From contig NC_041785.1 of the NCBI RefSeq assembly GCF_900090045.1, positions 2,445,001 through 2,509,000 of the forward strand: a stretch of DNA of 64,000 nucleotides. The letters run 5' to 3'. The translations under genes and the position numbers were made by a program. Every line of letters starts with the position of its first letter. Position 1 is the stretch's first letter. The DNA is from Plasmodium malariae (lineage: Eukaryota > Apicomplexa > Aconoidasida > Haemosporida > Plasmodiidae). The notes below the pieces were generated by a model. It was not told where the DNA came from. It made no database searches and worked only from the letters and a program-made list of their open reading frames with translations. This document shows, one piece after another, positions 46,469 to 57,085 of the stretch.

Positions 46469-48283
46469 ATGATTGAAATGTTGAACAGTTGCATTGTTAC
46501 TTTTAACAGAACTTTAAGGAAGAAGGAAAAGAGCTACTGTAAGATGATGCAAAATCGCTTATGTATTAGTAGACTAGTTGAATGTAAAATAAACAAATTT
46601 TACGAAATGTCGCTATGGAGAAAAAGCCTTATAGGGGTAAGCAGTGTGAGTAAGAAAAAGATGGTAAAAAGTTATAGCAATTTTCATGCGGATTTATTGT
46701 TATATGGGAAAAATAAAAAATATGAAACAATTTTTCCACTACAAGAACGATTACACGCATGCGCAGCATTACGCTTAAACGCACACTCACAAGCAGGCGT
46801 ATACCCATGCTCATATGTATGTGTACATCTACATCCACCTCCACGCTCAAACCCCGTTACCCACTTCATTCCAAATTTGCGGGCTTTTTGTTCGATGCCC
46901 CACAATATTATAAAAAAGAATGAAGAGAGTGTGGGGAAAACAACTGATAACCCCAAGCAGTCACTAGAAGAGGAAATGAAACGTATCAAAGAAAAAATGA
47001 AAAGGGAACGAGTAAAACATAAGAAGGTTTTATTTTTTATTTTTAGTTGTATATTTGGCTTATATATGTATTTTGAATCATATAATCCAGAATTTTTTAT
47101 GTACGATGTTTTTTTAAAATTTTGTTTAAAATATATAGATAGTGAGTTATGTCATGATCTATTTTTATTATTAGGAAAATTTAGATTATTACCGTATGAT
47201 ACAAGTAATGATAGTATATATGCATTATCAAATATAAAGGATTTAAATTTTATAAACCCGTTTGGAGTAGCAGCAGGGTTTGATAAAAATGGTGTAAGCA
47301 TCGATTCGATATTAAAATTAGGTTTTTCATTTATAGAAATAGGTACAATGACACCTAAGCCTCAAAAAGGAAATGAAAAACCTAGAATATTTAGAGATAA
47401 TGAGACAAAGAGTATAATAAATTCTTGTGGGTTTAATAATATAGGTTGTGATAAAATAACAACAAATTTAATTGAATTTAGAAAAAGACAAGAAAAGGAT
47501 AAAATTCTAAGTAGACATATTGTTGGTGTAAGTATAGGGAAAAATAAAAATACAATTAATATTATAGATGATTTAAGTTATTGCATTAAGAAAATAGCTA
47601 GATACGCAGATTATATAGCAATAAATGTTAGCTCACCTAATACACCAGGATTGAGGGATAATCAAGAGTCTGCAAAATTAAAAAATATAATTCTGAGTGT
47701 ACAGGGAGAAATAGATAAGTTGGAAAGGGGGGATAAAAACAGTGAAGTAGATACTGCACTATGCATAACTAACAGCATAAGTAACCACAATGATGAGAAT
47801 AAGTTATGGATAAACACGACTAAAAGAAGACCACTTGTTTTTGTGAAATTATCTCCTGACTTAGAAGAAAATGATAGAAAGAAAATTGCGCAAGTATTAC
47901 TAGAAACTGATATTGATGGTATGATAATCTCTAATACTACTATAAAAAATTTTAACATAAAAAGTTTTGAAAATAAGAAAGGGGGCGTTAGTGGACAAAA
48001 ACTAAAAGATATATCAACAAATTTGATAGCAGAAATGTATAATTATACGAATAAAAAAATCCCAATAATTGCATCTGGGGGTATATTTAGTGCGGAAGAT
48101 GCCTTAGAAAAAATAGAAGCAGGTGCATCCGTTTGTCAGTTATACTCTTGTTTGGTTTTTAATGGAGTCAAAACTGCAGTTAAAATAAAGAGGGAGCTAA
48201 ACAACTTGTTGTATCAGCGCGGGTATTACAACTTGGAGGAGGCCATAGGGAAAAGGCATAAAAGGGGGGACCAGCGCAACTGA
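46469..48283 (+). CDS. DHODH: Dihydroorotate dehydrogenase, class 2, mitochondrial
   Basis: Oxidises dihydroorotate to orotate, the fourth step of de novo pyrimidine synthesis, passing electrons through FMN to ubiquinone at the mitochondrial inner membrane. Plasmodium depends on it and it is a drug target. It has 604 residues. One membrane segment lies at about 187-203 ([16 protein letters not shown]), followed by the helical quinone/inhibitor site including H229 and F232. The barrel contains [11 protein letters not shown] (265-275), KPRIFRD (304-310), NSCGFNN (318-324), the catalytic-serine loop [14 protein letters not shown] (386-399; S389), KLSPDL (460-465), SNTT (488-491) and the FMN-phosphate loop ASGGIFS (535-541). 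The extension before the membrane segment is about 186 residues. Residues about 95-135 are Cys/His/Pro-rich and encoded by CACA/CATG-type sequence, unlike the rest. A downstream ATG such as M143 is possible, but the frame is open from M1. Confidence 0.97.
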   Translation: MIEMLNSCIVTFNRTLRKKEKSYCKMMQNRLCISRLVECKINKFYEMSLWRKSLIGVSSVSKKKMVKSYSNFHADLLLYGKNKKYETIFPLQERLHACAALRLNAHSQAGVYPCSYVCVHLHPPPRSNPVTHFIPNLRAFCSMPHNIIKKNEESVGKTTDNPKQSLEEEMKRIKEKMKRERVKHKKVLFFIFSCIFGLYMYFESYNPEFFMYDVFLKFCLKYIDSELCHDLFLLLGKFRLLPYDTSNDSIYALSNIKDLNFINPFGVAAGFDKNGVSIDSILKLGFSFIEIGTMTPKPQKGNEKPRIFRDNETKSIINSCGFNNIGCDKITTNLIEFRKRQEKDKILSRHIVGVSIGKNKNTINIIDDLSYCIKKIARYADYIAINVSSPNTPGLRDNQESAKLKNIILSVQGEIDKLERGDKNSEVDTALCITNSISNHNDENKLWINTTKRRPLVFVKLSPDLEENDRKKIAQVLLETDIDGMIISNTTIKNFNIKSFENKKGGVSGQKLKDISTNLIAEMYNYTNKKIPIIASGGIFSAEDALEKIEAGASVCQLYSCLVFNGVKTAVKIKRELNNLLYQRGYYNLEEAIGKRHKRGDQRN

Positions 48284-49129
48284 GGAGTGCCGCGAACGCA
48301 TACATGGGTGCATACATACATACATGCGCGCAAGCATAAATGTGTAAATCAGCATTTCCTAGCGAACGACATACGTATAACTCCTGACAGGTTGCCCTTC
48401 CTATCAAAACAGATTAGCTGGTCAGCATTCATCAGATATTTAGTATTTAATGAGTAGTGCCTAATATTTAGTATTTAATGTGTAATCTCTATTGTTTAAT
48501 GTCTCATATTTAATAATTCATATTTAATAATTCATATTTAATACGTAATATTTAATAATTCATATTTAATACGTAATATTTAGTGTCTAATGTTTAATAA
48601 TTAATTTTAATGTCTAATAACTACCATATGTTTCCCCCCCTTCTCAGATATATGTAAAAATTTAAATGCCAATTATTTTATTTAACATTCAAGCGTTCAC
48701 TTCCCTTATGCGTGAATGTTTTTTTTTTTTTTTTTTTCCACAAAAGATGTTTACTATTTGGTCCCTTATCACAAATAAAGAATGCTTCTATATTTTAAAT
48801 GCTAACTCCACTTTCCTGTGTATATATATATGAATATACGTATGATATATCTGCACATCGTTCCGACATTAGCTCTTCTTTCAACTCCTCCTCTAATAGT
48901 TGTGCTTTTTTTTTTTTTTTTTTTTGGTGGGGGTGGAGACTATATTTGGGGGATGTATAGTACCGTTCATAGAGGTTGCACAACTTAAGGGAATTAACTC
49001 GTAATTTTTTTTTTTTTTTTTTTTTTTTTTTGCAAGCTTCTTTGCTTTTTTCCTTCCCTTTACGCATTTTTAGCTCATTTTAACTCATTTTTATCGCTCT
49101 ACAGCTTCGCTTCCCCGTTAAATTCCACT
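48284..49129. other. Convergent intergenic region between DHODH and BCS1
   Basis: Contains an irregular array of TATTTAATAATTCA / TACGTAATATTTA units (about 48435-48625), poly(T) tracts (48719-48737, 48907-48926, 49005-49031) and 3' UTR-like sequence. No gene seen. Confidence 0.55.
48435..48625. repeat. Irregular ATATTTAATAATTC-type repeat
   Basis: Units of 14-18 bp built from TATTTAAT, AATTCATA and ACGTAATA words recur about ten times with frequent changes of spacing. It lies in the shared 3' region of DHODH and BCS1. Confidence 0.65.
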
Positions 49130-50584
49130 CTACTGTCCTTGCCTTTTGGCGTAGGAGACGACCCACTCGCGCGCATTTTGTATCGTTTTATGGGGGTCAT
49201 GTTTCGAGAATAAAAAGAAGGACTGAATTTCGGCCATACTTAAATGAAAGTTTTGAAAAATTTTTGCAAATTCTTGAGCTAATTCTGTATGTTCAGGAAA
49301 AAAACGTAAAAACATTTTTTGATATTGATATGTCCCTGCATATGGAATAAGTATTTTTACATCTACTCTACCTGGTCTGATAAGAGTACTAGGAAGTCTA
49401 TCTATATTATTTGTAGTCATGAAAATTATCCTTTCCTCTGTAGCTACCACTCCGTCTAGGGCATTTAGAAGTCCACTGTATGATACTCCTAACGTTCTAA
49501 GATTGTTATGGCTACCAAATGGGGAATTGGACAAATGGGCAGTTGATAAGGGGTTACTACTCGGTGTGCAGTTACTACTTAATGTTGATGTGGAACTATC
49601 TTTTGCCCCCCCATTATCCGAATTAAAAGCAGCGAGAAAAACAAAATCTATGTCTTCCAATATGAGCATAGTTTTTGGAGGAACATTTGCAAGTAAATGT
49701 ATGAATCTGTCATCCGTTAGATATATATCATTAATGTTTATTGTACAAATGTTGAAGTCAAAGTACCCAGCCAAAGCACTTATAAGACTAGTTTTCCCAC
49801 ATCCTGGTGGGCCATGTAACAAGTAACATCTTCTATATGGTATACCTTTATCAATATACCAATTGCTTGAGTTAAGAAATGTATCTATATCATTAATTAT
49901 GTATGTATCTAAGTGTTCAGGTAAAATAACTGATTTTATTGGCCTTTTATTTTTAGGGGTACCGAATGGTCTCCACTCATGTCCAAAGCTTTTATATAGT
50001 AATGTTTTTCCTTCTTCCTTTTTATCAATATATTTTTTAGCATCGTTTAAAATTTTTTCAAAAATATATTTTGACCAAATGAATGTACTTAATTTGACAT
50101 TTTCAAATGGTAATGATCTATTCACTTCAGATATCATGTTTTTCTCTCTATTCCGTTCTACAAAAATTATATTATTTTCATAAACTAGTAAATGGTTACC
50201 TACACTTGGTAAAAAGGAAAAAATAGTATTCTTATTATTCTTCTCTTTAATTATCTGTGTTTTTAAACTTAAATGTCTACTTATTATTCCTTTCTTTACT
50301 ATGTATTCCATTACCCAAAAATATGAAGCATCGTTAATAGTTATTTCTAAAGATGTGAACAAGTTTTTTTTAACTGCTTGATAAATTGAACTATTTAATC
50401 TGTTTGCTATTGTCACAAATGCACCTACTGATATTATTCCAACTCCTGCACTAAAATATTCGTTCTTTGTTATATTCTTAAAAATTGATTCAACAAAACC
50501 GCAATTTGCATCTACCACATTGCCCGCACTTCCTTGTTTTTCCGCGTTCAACTCGTAGCCCTTGTTCATCATCAACTTGTTCAT
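49130..50584 (-). CDS. BCS1: Mitochondrial chaperone BCS1 (AAA ATPase)
   Basis: BCS1 forms a heptamer in the mitochondrial inner membrane that moves the folded Rieske iron-sulfur protein across the membrane into complex III. It has 484 residues. One membrane helix is at about 43-62 (YFSAGVGIISVGAFVTIA). The BCS1-specific domain spans about 70-245 and includes HEWRPFGTPKNKRPIKSVIL (202-221). The AAA domain begins with LLHGPPGCGKTSLISALAG (255-273; Walker A), Walker B MLILEDIDFVF (306-316), an Asn/Ser-rich insert (321-367), GLLNALDGV (371-379), sensor 1 TTNN (390-393) and RPGRVD (403-408). The internal membrane anchor without a cleavable presequence is the family norm. A second ATG at codon 5 is possible; either fits. 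It converges on DHODH, another component feeding the ubiquinone/complex III pathway. Confidence 0.95.
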   Translation of the reverse strand: MNKLMMNKGYELNAEKQGSAGNVVDANCGFVESIFKNITKNEYFSAGVGIISVGAFVTIANRLNSSIYQAVKKNLFTSLEITINDASYFWVMEYIVKKGIISRHLSLKTQIIKEKNNKNTIFSFLPSVGNHLLVYENNIIFVERNREKNMISEVNRSLPFENVKLSTFIWSKYIFEKILNDAKKYIDKKEEGKTLLYKSFGHEWRPFGTPKNKRPIKSVILPEHLDTYIINDIDTFLNSSNWYIDKGIPYRRCYLLHGPPGCGKTSLISALAGYFDFNICTININDIYLTDDRFIHLLANVPPKTMLILEDIDFVFLAAFNSDNGGAKDSSTSTLSSNCTPSSNPLSTAHLSNSPFGSHNNLRTLGVSYSGLLNALDGVVATEERIIFMTTNNIDRLPSTLIRPGRVDVKILIPYAGTYQYQKMFLRFFPEHTELAQEFAKIFQNFHLSMAEIQSFFLFSKHDPHKTIQNAREWVVSYAKRQGQ

Positions 50585-51191
50585 TATGCTTAGGTTGATC
50601 TACCAGTGCTTATGCCAACACTCATGTAGGGGAAATACACGCTTTTTTTCCTTCAGTGTTTATCAGTGTTTGGCACTTCAACAGTTTTACTCTTTATATA
50701 TTCTATCCTTTCTTTTTTCCTTTTGTACTAATATTCCTTTCTCTTTTCCTTTTCTATATCTTTTGTTGTTTCTGTTTCCACGTCAATTTCTTTATCTATT
50801 TCCTTTTTTTTTTTTTTTTTTTTTTTTTTCTGTTTCTTATATATAGCCTTAATTACATCATTCTCATTTTTACCATAGCGCATTTATGCCTCTATAAATT
50901 TATTTGCTCCTTCACTTTTTTCCCGTATTTTTGTTATTCTGTGTCCATGCCCTTTTTACCATTCGCACGTTCAAGAAGCTCTGACCGCAAGTAAGTTTTT
51001 CTGTATATACATACACACACGCATATATGTATGTATATATATATATATGTATGTATATATATATGTATGTATATATATATATATATATATGTGAATACAT
51101 ACGCTTGTGTTGCCTATGTTTGCATACTTCTATGCTTGAATCTTTTTTTTTTTTTCTCTTTTATATATTTGCTCTTGGCTGCGTAATTTAG
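50585..51191. other. Intergenic region upstream of BCS1 with a possible first exon
   Basis: Contains T-rich sequence, poly(T) at 50806-50829, and a perfect GTAAGT donor at 50991 preceded by an ATG at 50947 (MPFLPFARSRSSDR). That exon would be phase 2, whereas the next exon at 51192 needs phase 1, so the link is unproved. A TA/TG microsatellite (51020-51095) follows. Confidence 0.4.
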
Positions 51192-51647
51192 AAAAGCTAT
51201 ATATTCGCTTTATTTTCTACGGAAATATTAAAACGGGACGGTGCAAAATTTTTCAAAATTTACCACTTGTTTTAATGTACTTCATTTTGTTTTTATTTAC
51301 AAAAAATAAACATGGTACCTATTTAAAATTTCTGTTTGAACTGAATTTCTTTGAAGTTCCTAACTTTCGAAGAAAACGTAAGTCAAGTTAAATAAGAGAA
51401 GATATTATTTTTATGATTGCTCATCCGTCGGTTATATTATTCATGTTATTTTGCACTTTTGTCATTAGCATTATCATTGTCATTTTGTCATTTTGTTATT
51501 TTTATTTTTATTTTTATTTTTTAATTTATTTTATGTTTTTTCCCAGTTATATTCCATATAGCATTACAGAGCACTCATGTTAAATTGAGGGCGATGCTGT
51601 TCTTTTTATCGTTTGAGAAATTACGTCAGAAAAAAGAAGCGATTTAA
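51192..51647 (+). CDS. Two coding exons of an unrecognised small gene
   Basis: Exon 51192-51377 follows a TAATTTAG acceptor and stays open for 62 codons to a GTAAGT donor in phase 1. Exon 51547-51647 follows TTTTCCCAG in the matching phase and ends at a TAA. The product contains KLYIRFIFYGNIKTGRCKIF, a hydrophobic segment (LPLVLMYFILFLF), NKHGTYLKFLFELNFFEVPN and then a basic C-terminus (HVKLRAMLFFLSFEKLRQKK). Residue use (Gly, Pro, Arg, His, Val) and consensus splice sites argue for a real protein of roughly 100-115 residues. I do not recognise the family. The start exon is unresolved. The candidate at 50947 would fit if one A of the AAAA after the acceptor were extra. Confidence 0.5.
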
Positions 51648-51868
51648 ATGAAAATTTTTATATCTTTTTATTTATGCAACACACCACACATTTATTAATA
51701 ATATATGCTGAGCAAATTTTTGTTGAAGAAAGGGGAGGAGTAGCTCCGTCCATGCTAGTTGTTCTACATAAGAGGTTACACATATATATACATATATGTA
51801 TAAATACGTAAATATATACATAAATACTTCTTTACGCTTTATTTAAACGTTTTTGAGTATAAATGTAG

Positions 51869-52054
51869 GCGAGGGATGGAAACAAGCAAAATCCACTACT
51901 TGTCCTTAAAATCAAGTGGTTAGATAAAACTACCAAACTGTTATTTAAAGCAAATTTTCGAATCGATAAAATTATCAAATTTTTTAAGTTTGTAAAAGGG
52001 AACAAAGAGATTAAAAAGCTCCCTTTTTTTTTGTTTTATTTTTTATTTTTTTGA
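51869..52054 (+). CDS. Candidate coding exon, unrecognised
   Basis: After a TGTAG acceptor (AG at 51867-51868) a 61-codon open frame encodes KQNPLLVLKIKWLDKTTKLL and FKANFRIDKIIKFFKFVKG. A GTAAAA donor after 51991 (phase 0) is the likely end. The strand-turn-strand look (LVLKIKWLDKTTKLLFKA) could be the start of a ubiquitin-like fold, but this is only an impression. No ATG opens this frame, so it needs an upstream exon. Confidence 0.35.
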   Translation, partial: ARDGNKQNPLLVLKIKWLDKTTKLLFKANFRIDKIIKFFKFVKGNKEIKKLPFFLFYFLFF

Positions 52055-52449
52055 ATTCCCCAATTGGTGAAGAAGCATACAAAAAAAAAAAAAAAAAAGA
52101 AGAAAAAAAAAATACATATATTAAATACTAAACAATTCATACCCCTATATTAATAATTCTCATAGAAAGGGTTATAGAATGAAATAGAAATGAAACTCTA
52201 AATTGTTAGACTCTTGGGGGGAAAATTGATTGGCACGTACGTGCTGAGAAGGCAAAAAAAAAAAAAAAATACATACATACATACATATACATGCATTTGT
52301 TTGTATACATTTACGTATACATAAATTATTAAACGTATAATTACATTTGTATATTTCTTTTTTGTAAACAAAATATAAGTGTATTTTCCCTATGATAAGA
52401 GGATGATGTAGTTACGTATCTCCTCTTTGTTCTTCCTTTTTTTTTTAAG

Positions 52450-52532
52450 AAAATTCAAAAGAATATTTAGCGTTAAAAGGAGAATACCATTTTTTAAATG
52501 TGCTCCTATACTTATATAACAATGACTTATAC
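52450..52532 (+). CDS. Candidate coding exon, unrecognised
   Basis: Between a poly(T)-AAG acceptor and a GTAAGA donor lies an open frame encoding NSKEYLALKGEYHFLNVLLY and LYNNDLY. The incoming phase (1) does not match the phase-0 donor of the previous candidate exon. An alternative frame of the same segment (KFKRIFSVKRRIPFFK) would match a weaker phase-2 donor there. Possibly part of the same gene as 51869-51991. Confidence 0.25.
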
Positions 52533-53549
52533 GTAAGATATTCACAAAAAAAAAAAAAAAAAAAAAAAAAAATGATTATATACGCACATATCTAATTATC
52601 TATTTAATAATGCATAATATATATGTATGTACATATACTTCAATGTGATATATGTATTTTTAAATGCGCATGAAGCAATTTTAAATTTGTAAAAAAAGTA
52701 ATATAATGAAAAAATAAAAAGGGCAAGAACGAAAAAAAATTATTATAAAACTTGCTGAAGAGAGACGAAAAGAACTATTTTATTATTTATGTACATATAT
52801 ATATATATGTATATATGTAATATATAATGTTATATTTATAAATGCGTTTTTAAGAACAAATCATATTAAGAATATCTTTTCGTTATTTTTAAGAAAAAAA
52901 AAAAAAAAAAAAATTAATAAAAAAAGTAAAAAAACGAAAAAAAGTAAAAATACGAAAAAAACGAAAAAAAGTAAAAATACGAAAAAAACGAAAAAGAAAA
53001 AAAATTAATATAATTGGGAAAAAAAAAAAAATACATCAATATGCCATACAAATACAAAGATAGGGATTTATACATTATATATCATATATATATATGCGTA
53101 TGTTCCTTTTTTAAATGGGTAAAAATATAATTAATTATAGCGTAAAAAAAGAAAAAATTAAAAAAATTAAAGAAAGTTGATGTGTGATACTTTTAAATTG
53201 ATCGTTTGCAAATTACAATTATGAACTTCGCTTAGCATTAAAGTTTATTGGACGTATGCGAATGGGAAAAATTAACTATTACATTTGTACGCATATATAC
53301 ATATATATGTGTATGTATATGCATGTGTATATATATGTATATATATATATATATGCGTAAATATATGTATATATATATATATGCGTAAATATATGTATAT
53401 ATATATATATGCGTAAATATATGTATATATATATATATGTGTAAATATATGTATATATATATATTTCTTTTATTTTTGTATTGTAATTTTGCTTTCGTTT
53501 TACCCTTGCCTTTCCGTTTTCCTAATTTTTTATTTTTCATTAATACAAT
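52533..53549. other. Presumed promoter and 5' region of the RRM gene
   Basis: Contains poly(A) tracts (52545-52571, 52895-52912), an A-rich GTAAAAATACGAAAAAAACG array (52920-53000), several (TA) runs and a TA/GCGTAAATATATG array. No convincing exon. Confidence 0.45.
53350..53465. repeat. 28-bp TA-rich minisatellite upstream of the RRM gene
   Basis: Four copies of GCGTAAATATATGTATATAT plus ATATATAT (last copy GTGTAAAT). It ends 85 bp before the start codon and is probably in the 5' UTR or core promoter. Confidence 0.85.
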
Positions 53550-55295
53550 ATGGAAGATGGTAGAAGGTACAGTATGCAAGCCAACTGGGATATGAATAAT
53601 TACGACAAGAACGTAACTTATTATAATAGCAGTAGCATGAACAATATTAATAATTTTGATAGCATGAATGGTGGTGCTAACATGATGAACGCGAATAATA
53701 TGGGTAGTTCTGCAAACATGATCAGTTCTACCAATATGTGTGGTGTGACTGGTCAGAGTAGCTGCTACTACAATAGTAGTGAAGAAAATAAATCAGTCTT
53801 TAAGATGAACGAAGGTAATAACAATATGTATTTCCATGAAGAAGGTTTTTGCAATAATGGCGGTAACATGAACCTAATGTATAATAATATTAATAATAAC
53901 AGTAGCTATAACAGTAATAGTAATAGTAATAGTAACAGTAACAGTAACAGTAATATTATTATCAATAGTAACAGTAATGGCAATGGTAATATTGATAGTA
54001 ACAGTAACAATAATAGCAATAGCAATAGAAATAGTAATAGTCTTAGTAACAATTTTAGTATATGTAACGCGAGTTACCCCCCAGGGAGCTATAACAACTA
54101 TTGTAATTATAATATGAACTATCAAATGATGAATGGTAACAACTACCCGAATAGTTTAATGAGTTCCTCTTCAAATTATTACTCAAGTGAACAATATGTA
54201 TTAAATAAGAAAACAGCAAAAATATTATATATATACAATATAACAAATGAATGTAGTGATGAAAATTTTATATATAGTTTATGTTTTATATATGGAAATG
54301 TTGATACTGTCAGTTATATAAAGGGGAAGAATGTATTTATAGTAAAGTTCGAATTAGCTGAATGTGCTCTTAATGCATATAAAAATTTACCAAATCATTT
54401 TAAAAATTTACATTTTGAGCTTAGAAATGAATCAAAAAAAATTAGTTATTATAATGAGAAAGCTAATAGTAATAAATATGTATCACCCAATATTTCGGAA
54501 AAAAAATTTTTATCCTTAAGTACTGAGAAGCGACAACAGATTATGAGTATAAAACAAAAAGAACTATTAAGAAAATGTAAAGAGAAATTAAATCAGTACA
54601 TTAATATGTTTAACAGTAAAAATATAACAGACGCGACTAGAGAGAAATTACAAGCATTAATTGACCATATTAAAACAAGGATACAAGTTTTAAACAATCA
54701 ATGTGATGGTACAAATTTTACTGAAGGCACAAATTCGGTTATAGTAAACAACTACGATGCAAACAATAGCAATAGTAACGTTGGAATAAATAATGGTAAT
54801 AATATTGGAAGCAATGCTATTATAGATAGTACCACTGAGGGTGGAAATAATAATGGAAACCCTTCAGGAAACATTACTGGAAGCATTACAGGAAACACTT
54901 CAGGAAATAGTAGTTCAAAGAGCATTGTAAGCAATGTTGGAAATAATAATAACAACAATAACATTGGAAGCAGTAATAGTAACGTAAATAACAGTGATAA
55001 CAATAGGTTTAATAGCGGCGGGAGTGCATATGTAGAGAGTGGCACAACGATCAAAGTGAACTCCTTAAACAGCATTCAAAACAACGAAGACTTGAGTAAT
55101 TACTTATTACAAAATAATTCGATCTTTTTAAATGAACATATTTCTTATTTTTCTTTATTTTCATTTGGAGAGAAATATGCAATAATTAAATATAACAACG
55201 AAAATATAGCAAAAAATGTTTTCAAAAACTGCGCTATGTATAACATTAACGTCGACTTTGTCCCTGATGAAACCGATAGCCAAAATGTTAGCTAG
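53550..55295 (+). CDS. RRM RNA-binding protein, RBM26/27-like
   Basis: A single exon of 581 residues. Residues 1-220 are disordered and rich in Asn, Ser and Met with an (NS)n tract at 121-165. A first RRM spans about 223-292 ([12 protein letters not shown] for RNP2, [18 protein letters not shown] for RNP1). A basic helical segment at about 318-382 ([17 protein letters not shown], then [15 protein letters not shown]) resembles the helical segment after the RRM in RBM26/RBM27, metazoan proteins of the nuclear poly(A)-tail exosome targeting system. A disordered Asn/Gly linker follows, then a second degenerate RRM at about 500-573 ([17 protein letters not shown]). The CCCH zinc finger and PWI domain of the animal proteins are not visible, so orthology is tentative. 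The start ATG has good context (ATACAATATGG). Confidence 0.88.
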   Translation: MEDGRRYSMQANWDMNNYDKNVTYYNSSSMNNINNFDSMNGGANMMNANNMGSSANMISSTNMCGVTGQSSCYYNSSEENKSVFKMNEGNNNMYFHEEGFCNNGGNMNLMYNNINNNSSYNSNSNSNSNSNSNSNIIINSNSNGNGNIDSNSNNNSNSNRNSNSLSNNFSICNASYPPGSYNNYCNYNMNYQMMNGNNYPNSLMSSSSNYYSSEQYVLNKKTAKILYIYNITNECSDENFIYSLCFIYGNVDTVSYIKGKNVFIVKFELAECALNAYKNLPNHFKNLHFELRNESKKISYYNEKANSNKYVSPNISEKKFLSLSTEKRQQIMSIKQKELLRKCKEKLNQYINMFNSKNITDATREKLQALIDHIKTRIQVLNNQCDGTNFTEGTNSVIVNNYDANNSNSNVGINNGNNIGSNAIIDSTTEGGNNNGNPSGNITGSITGNTSGNSSSKSIVSNVGNNNNNNNIGSSNSNVNNSDNNRFNSGGSAYVESGTTIKVNSLNSIQNNEDLSNYLLQNNSIFLNEHISYFSLFSFGEKYAIIKYNNENIAKNVFKNCAMYNINVDFVPDETDSQNVS

Positions 55296-55431
55296 GGAGG
55301 TCAGCGCAGCCCCTGCGAACAGGAGAACATATGTAAACACTTAATGGCGAAAAATAATCCTTTTATCTATAATAAAACTTTGCAAAGGAGTGTTTCATGG
55401 CATGTATCGGGTGCATTTAATTGGTTCTAAT

Positions 55432-55466
<35 letters not shown>

Positions 55467-55728
55467 ACCAGTGGTTATGTCGTTGGTTGCATTCAGCGAC
55501 TGCATCGATGTATACATTGTTTTCCTTCTCTTTTACGTACACTTTTCCTTTTTCGACATTATCTTATTTTTCTTTTTTTTAAATTAAACGTTATGTACAA
55601 GTGCCTGTGTTATTCCTTGCCTTGACATTGTCTGTGCATGTAGTTGCTTATAAATGTATTTTCGTAATCAGAACAAGAAGGGAGCAGAATTAATTTATTA
55701 CTAATTGCATTATATGAATGAAGGCATA

Positions 55729-55944
55729 TTACAAGATAGTGTGAAGTGGGGAATACATCCGCGAATGGAGTGTACATGTGTATACATATGTGTATGTATA
55801 TGTGCGTATATATGTATATCCCCTCATTTTTGAGTGAGAAGAGAACAGCTGCTTTGCCAACAAGTCTATGAACTTTTCATTAAAAACCTTTAAATCATAT
55901 GAAGCATATTTATTTAATTTTATGTATCTGCGCAAACACATATA
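55729..55944 (-). CDS. Candidate alternative last exon of the Sde2-like gene
   Basis: On the minus strand a TTTGCGCAG acceptor is followed by an open frame encoding NKYASYDLKVFNEKFIDLLA and KQLFSSHSKMRG, after which the frame runs into a TATAC microsatellite before a stop at 55729. The acceptor phase (2) equals that of a GTAAGC donor located exactly at the stop codon of the Sde2-like gene (56630-56632). Splicing would replace the stop and add this tail across a roughly 690-bp intron carrying the long (TA)n. It could also belong to a separate short gene. Confidence 0.3.
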   Translation of the reverse strand, partial: YMCLRRYIKLNKYASYDLKVFNEKFIDLLAKQLFSSHSKMRGYTYIRTYTYTYVYTCTLHSRMYSPLHTIL

Positions 55945-56234
55945 AATTCAAGTGTGCAGGATTTTTTCTTTCCAGTCATTACACGGATCGGAAAGAATAC
56001 CAATGAATGTTTTTAAGTAAAATTATAAAATTAATTGGGATTTAGTCATTAATATAATGAAAATTGAAAGAAAAAAATATAAACCCTGAAATGTGAAGCG
56101 TAAAATGTGAAGCATAAAGTGTGTAATGTAAATTGCAAATGGTGAAATAAATTTAAGGCGCGAAATTTTTCGTCCCCTGGGCAGGTACTAAAAGAGGGAC
56201 ATAATGCATGAAAAGTGAAAAAAAATAAAATATA

Positions 56235-56237
<3 letters not shown>

Positions 56238-56327
<90 letters not shown>
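56238..56327. repeat. Long (TA)n microsatellite
   Basis: About 45 uninterrupted TA units, the longest pure dinucleotide run in the window. Confidence 0.95.
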
Positions 56328-56328
<1 letters not shown>

Positions 56329-56629
56329 TATGTATATGTACATTCCCGCACTCATGCATATGCGGTATATACGCACAAATCTATTACATATATATACACA
56401 CATGTGTGCAAACGTACATACCATTAAACGTATAGGTGGACGAAAACAGGAAATCCCTGTAACTGACCCAACGTTGTTGGATGCACACTGAATGCAAAAA
56501 TATTAAAAAAAAAAGAATTCTCATTTCGCGTAAAGCTTAATGGTTATATTATTAACTTGTATGGAAAAAATATTGAGAAAAAAAAAAAAAAAAAAAAAAA
56601 AAATTCTCCAGGTTTTAACTACTATTTGC

Positions 56630-57048
56630 TTACAGTTGACCATACATATCTTCAATCGCCTTCAGGTTGACGTTTTTTGCCTTTTTTTCCTTTTTTGCAT
56701 TTTTTTCAATATCCTTCTTTGTTTTAATTTTTTTCATGTTTTTTTCCTGGTTAATCCCATTTGCAACAATATCACGTAAGATGTTCGTTTGTCTATTATT
56801 TATTATCAGATAATTTGGGGAAATCTCCTCCTCTCTTGATTCATCCTTAAAAATGTAGTTACTTAAACATTTTTCATCGTTGTTATCATAAGACGAATTA
56901 TTACTAATAAGAAGTGAACTATTATTGTTCAGTTTGTCAATTAATTTTTGTTCTTGTTTTTTTTTTTTTATAAGATTTTCGGTAGTTTCGATTATATTGT
57001 CTAATAATATTCTATTTCCCTTTAAATTTCTTGAAGCATCATCTAGAT

Positions 57049-57085
<37 letters not shown>

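Larger units (their letters stand above)
55296..56629. other. Convergent intergenic region between the RRM gene and the Sde2-like gene
   Basis: Contains poly(T) at 55434-55464, a very long (TA)n at 56238-56327, poly(A) at 56579-56603 and a minus-strand candidate exon at 55729-55944 described separately. Otherwise 3' UTR-like. Confidence 0.5.

Noticed and set aside
53874..54246. Minus-strand Ile/Thr/Val-rich frames opposite the RRM gene
   Set aside because: Complement of Asn/Ser codon runs; the RRM gene accounts for the region.
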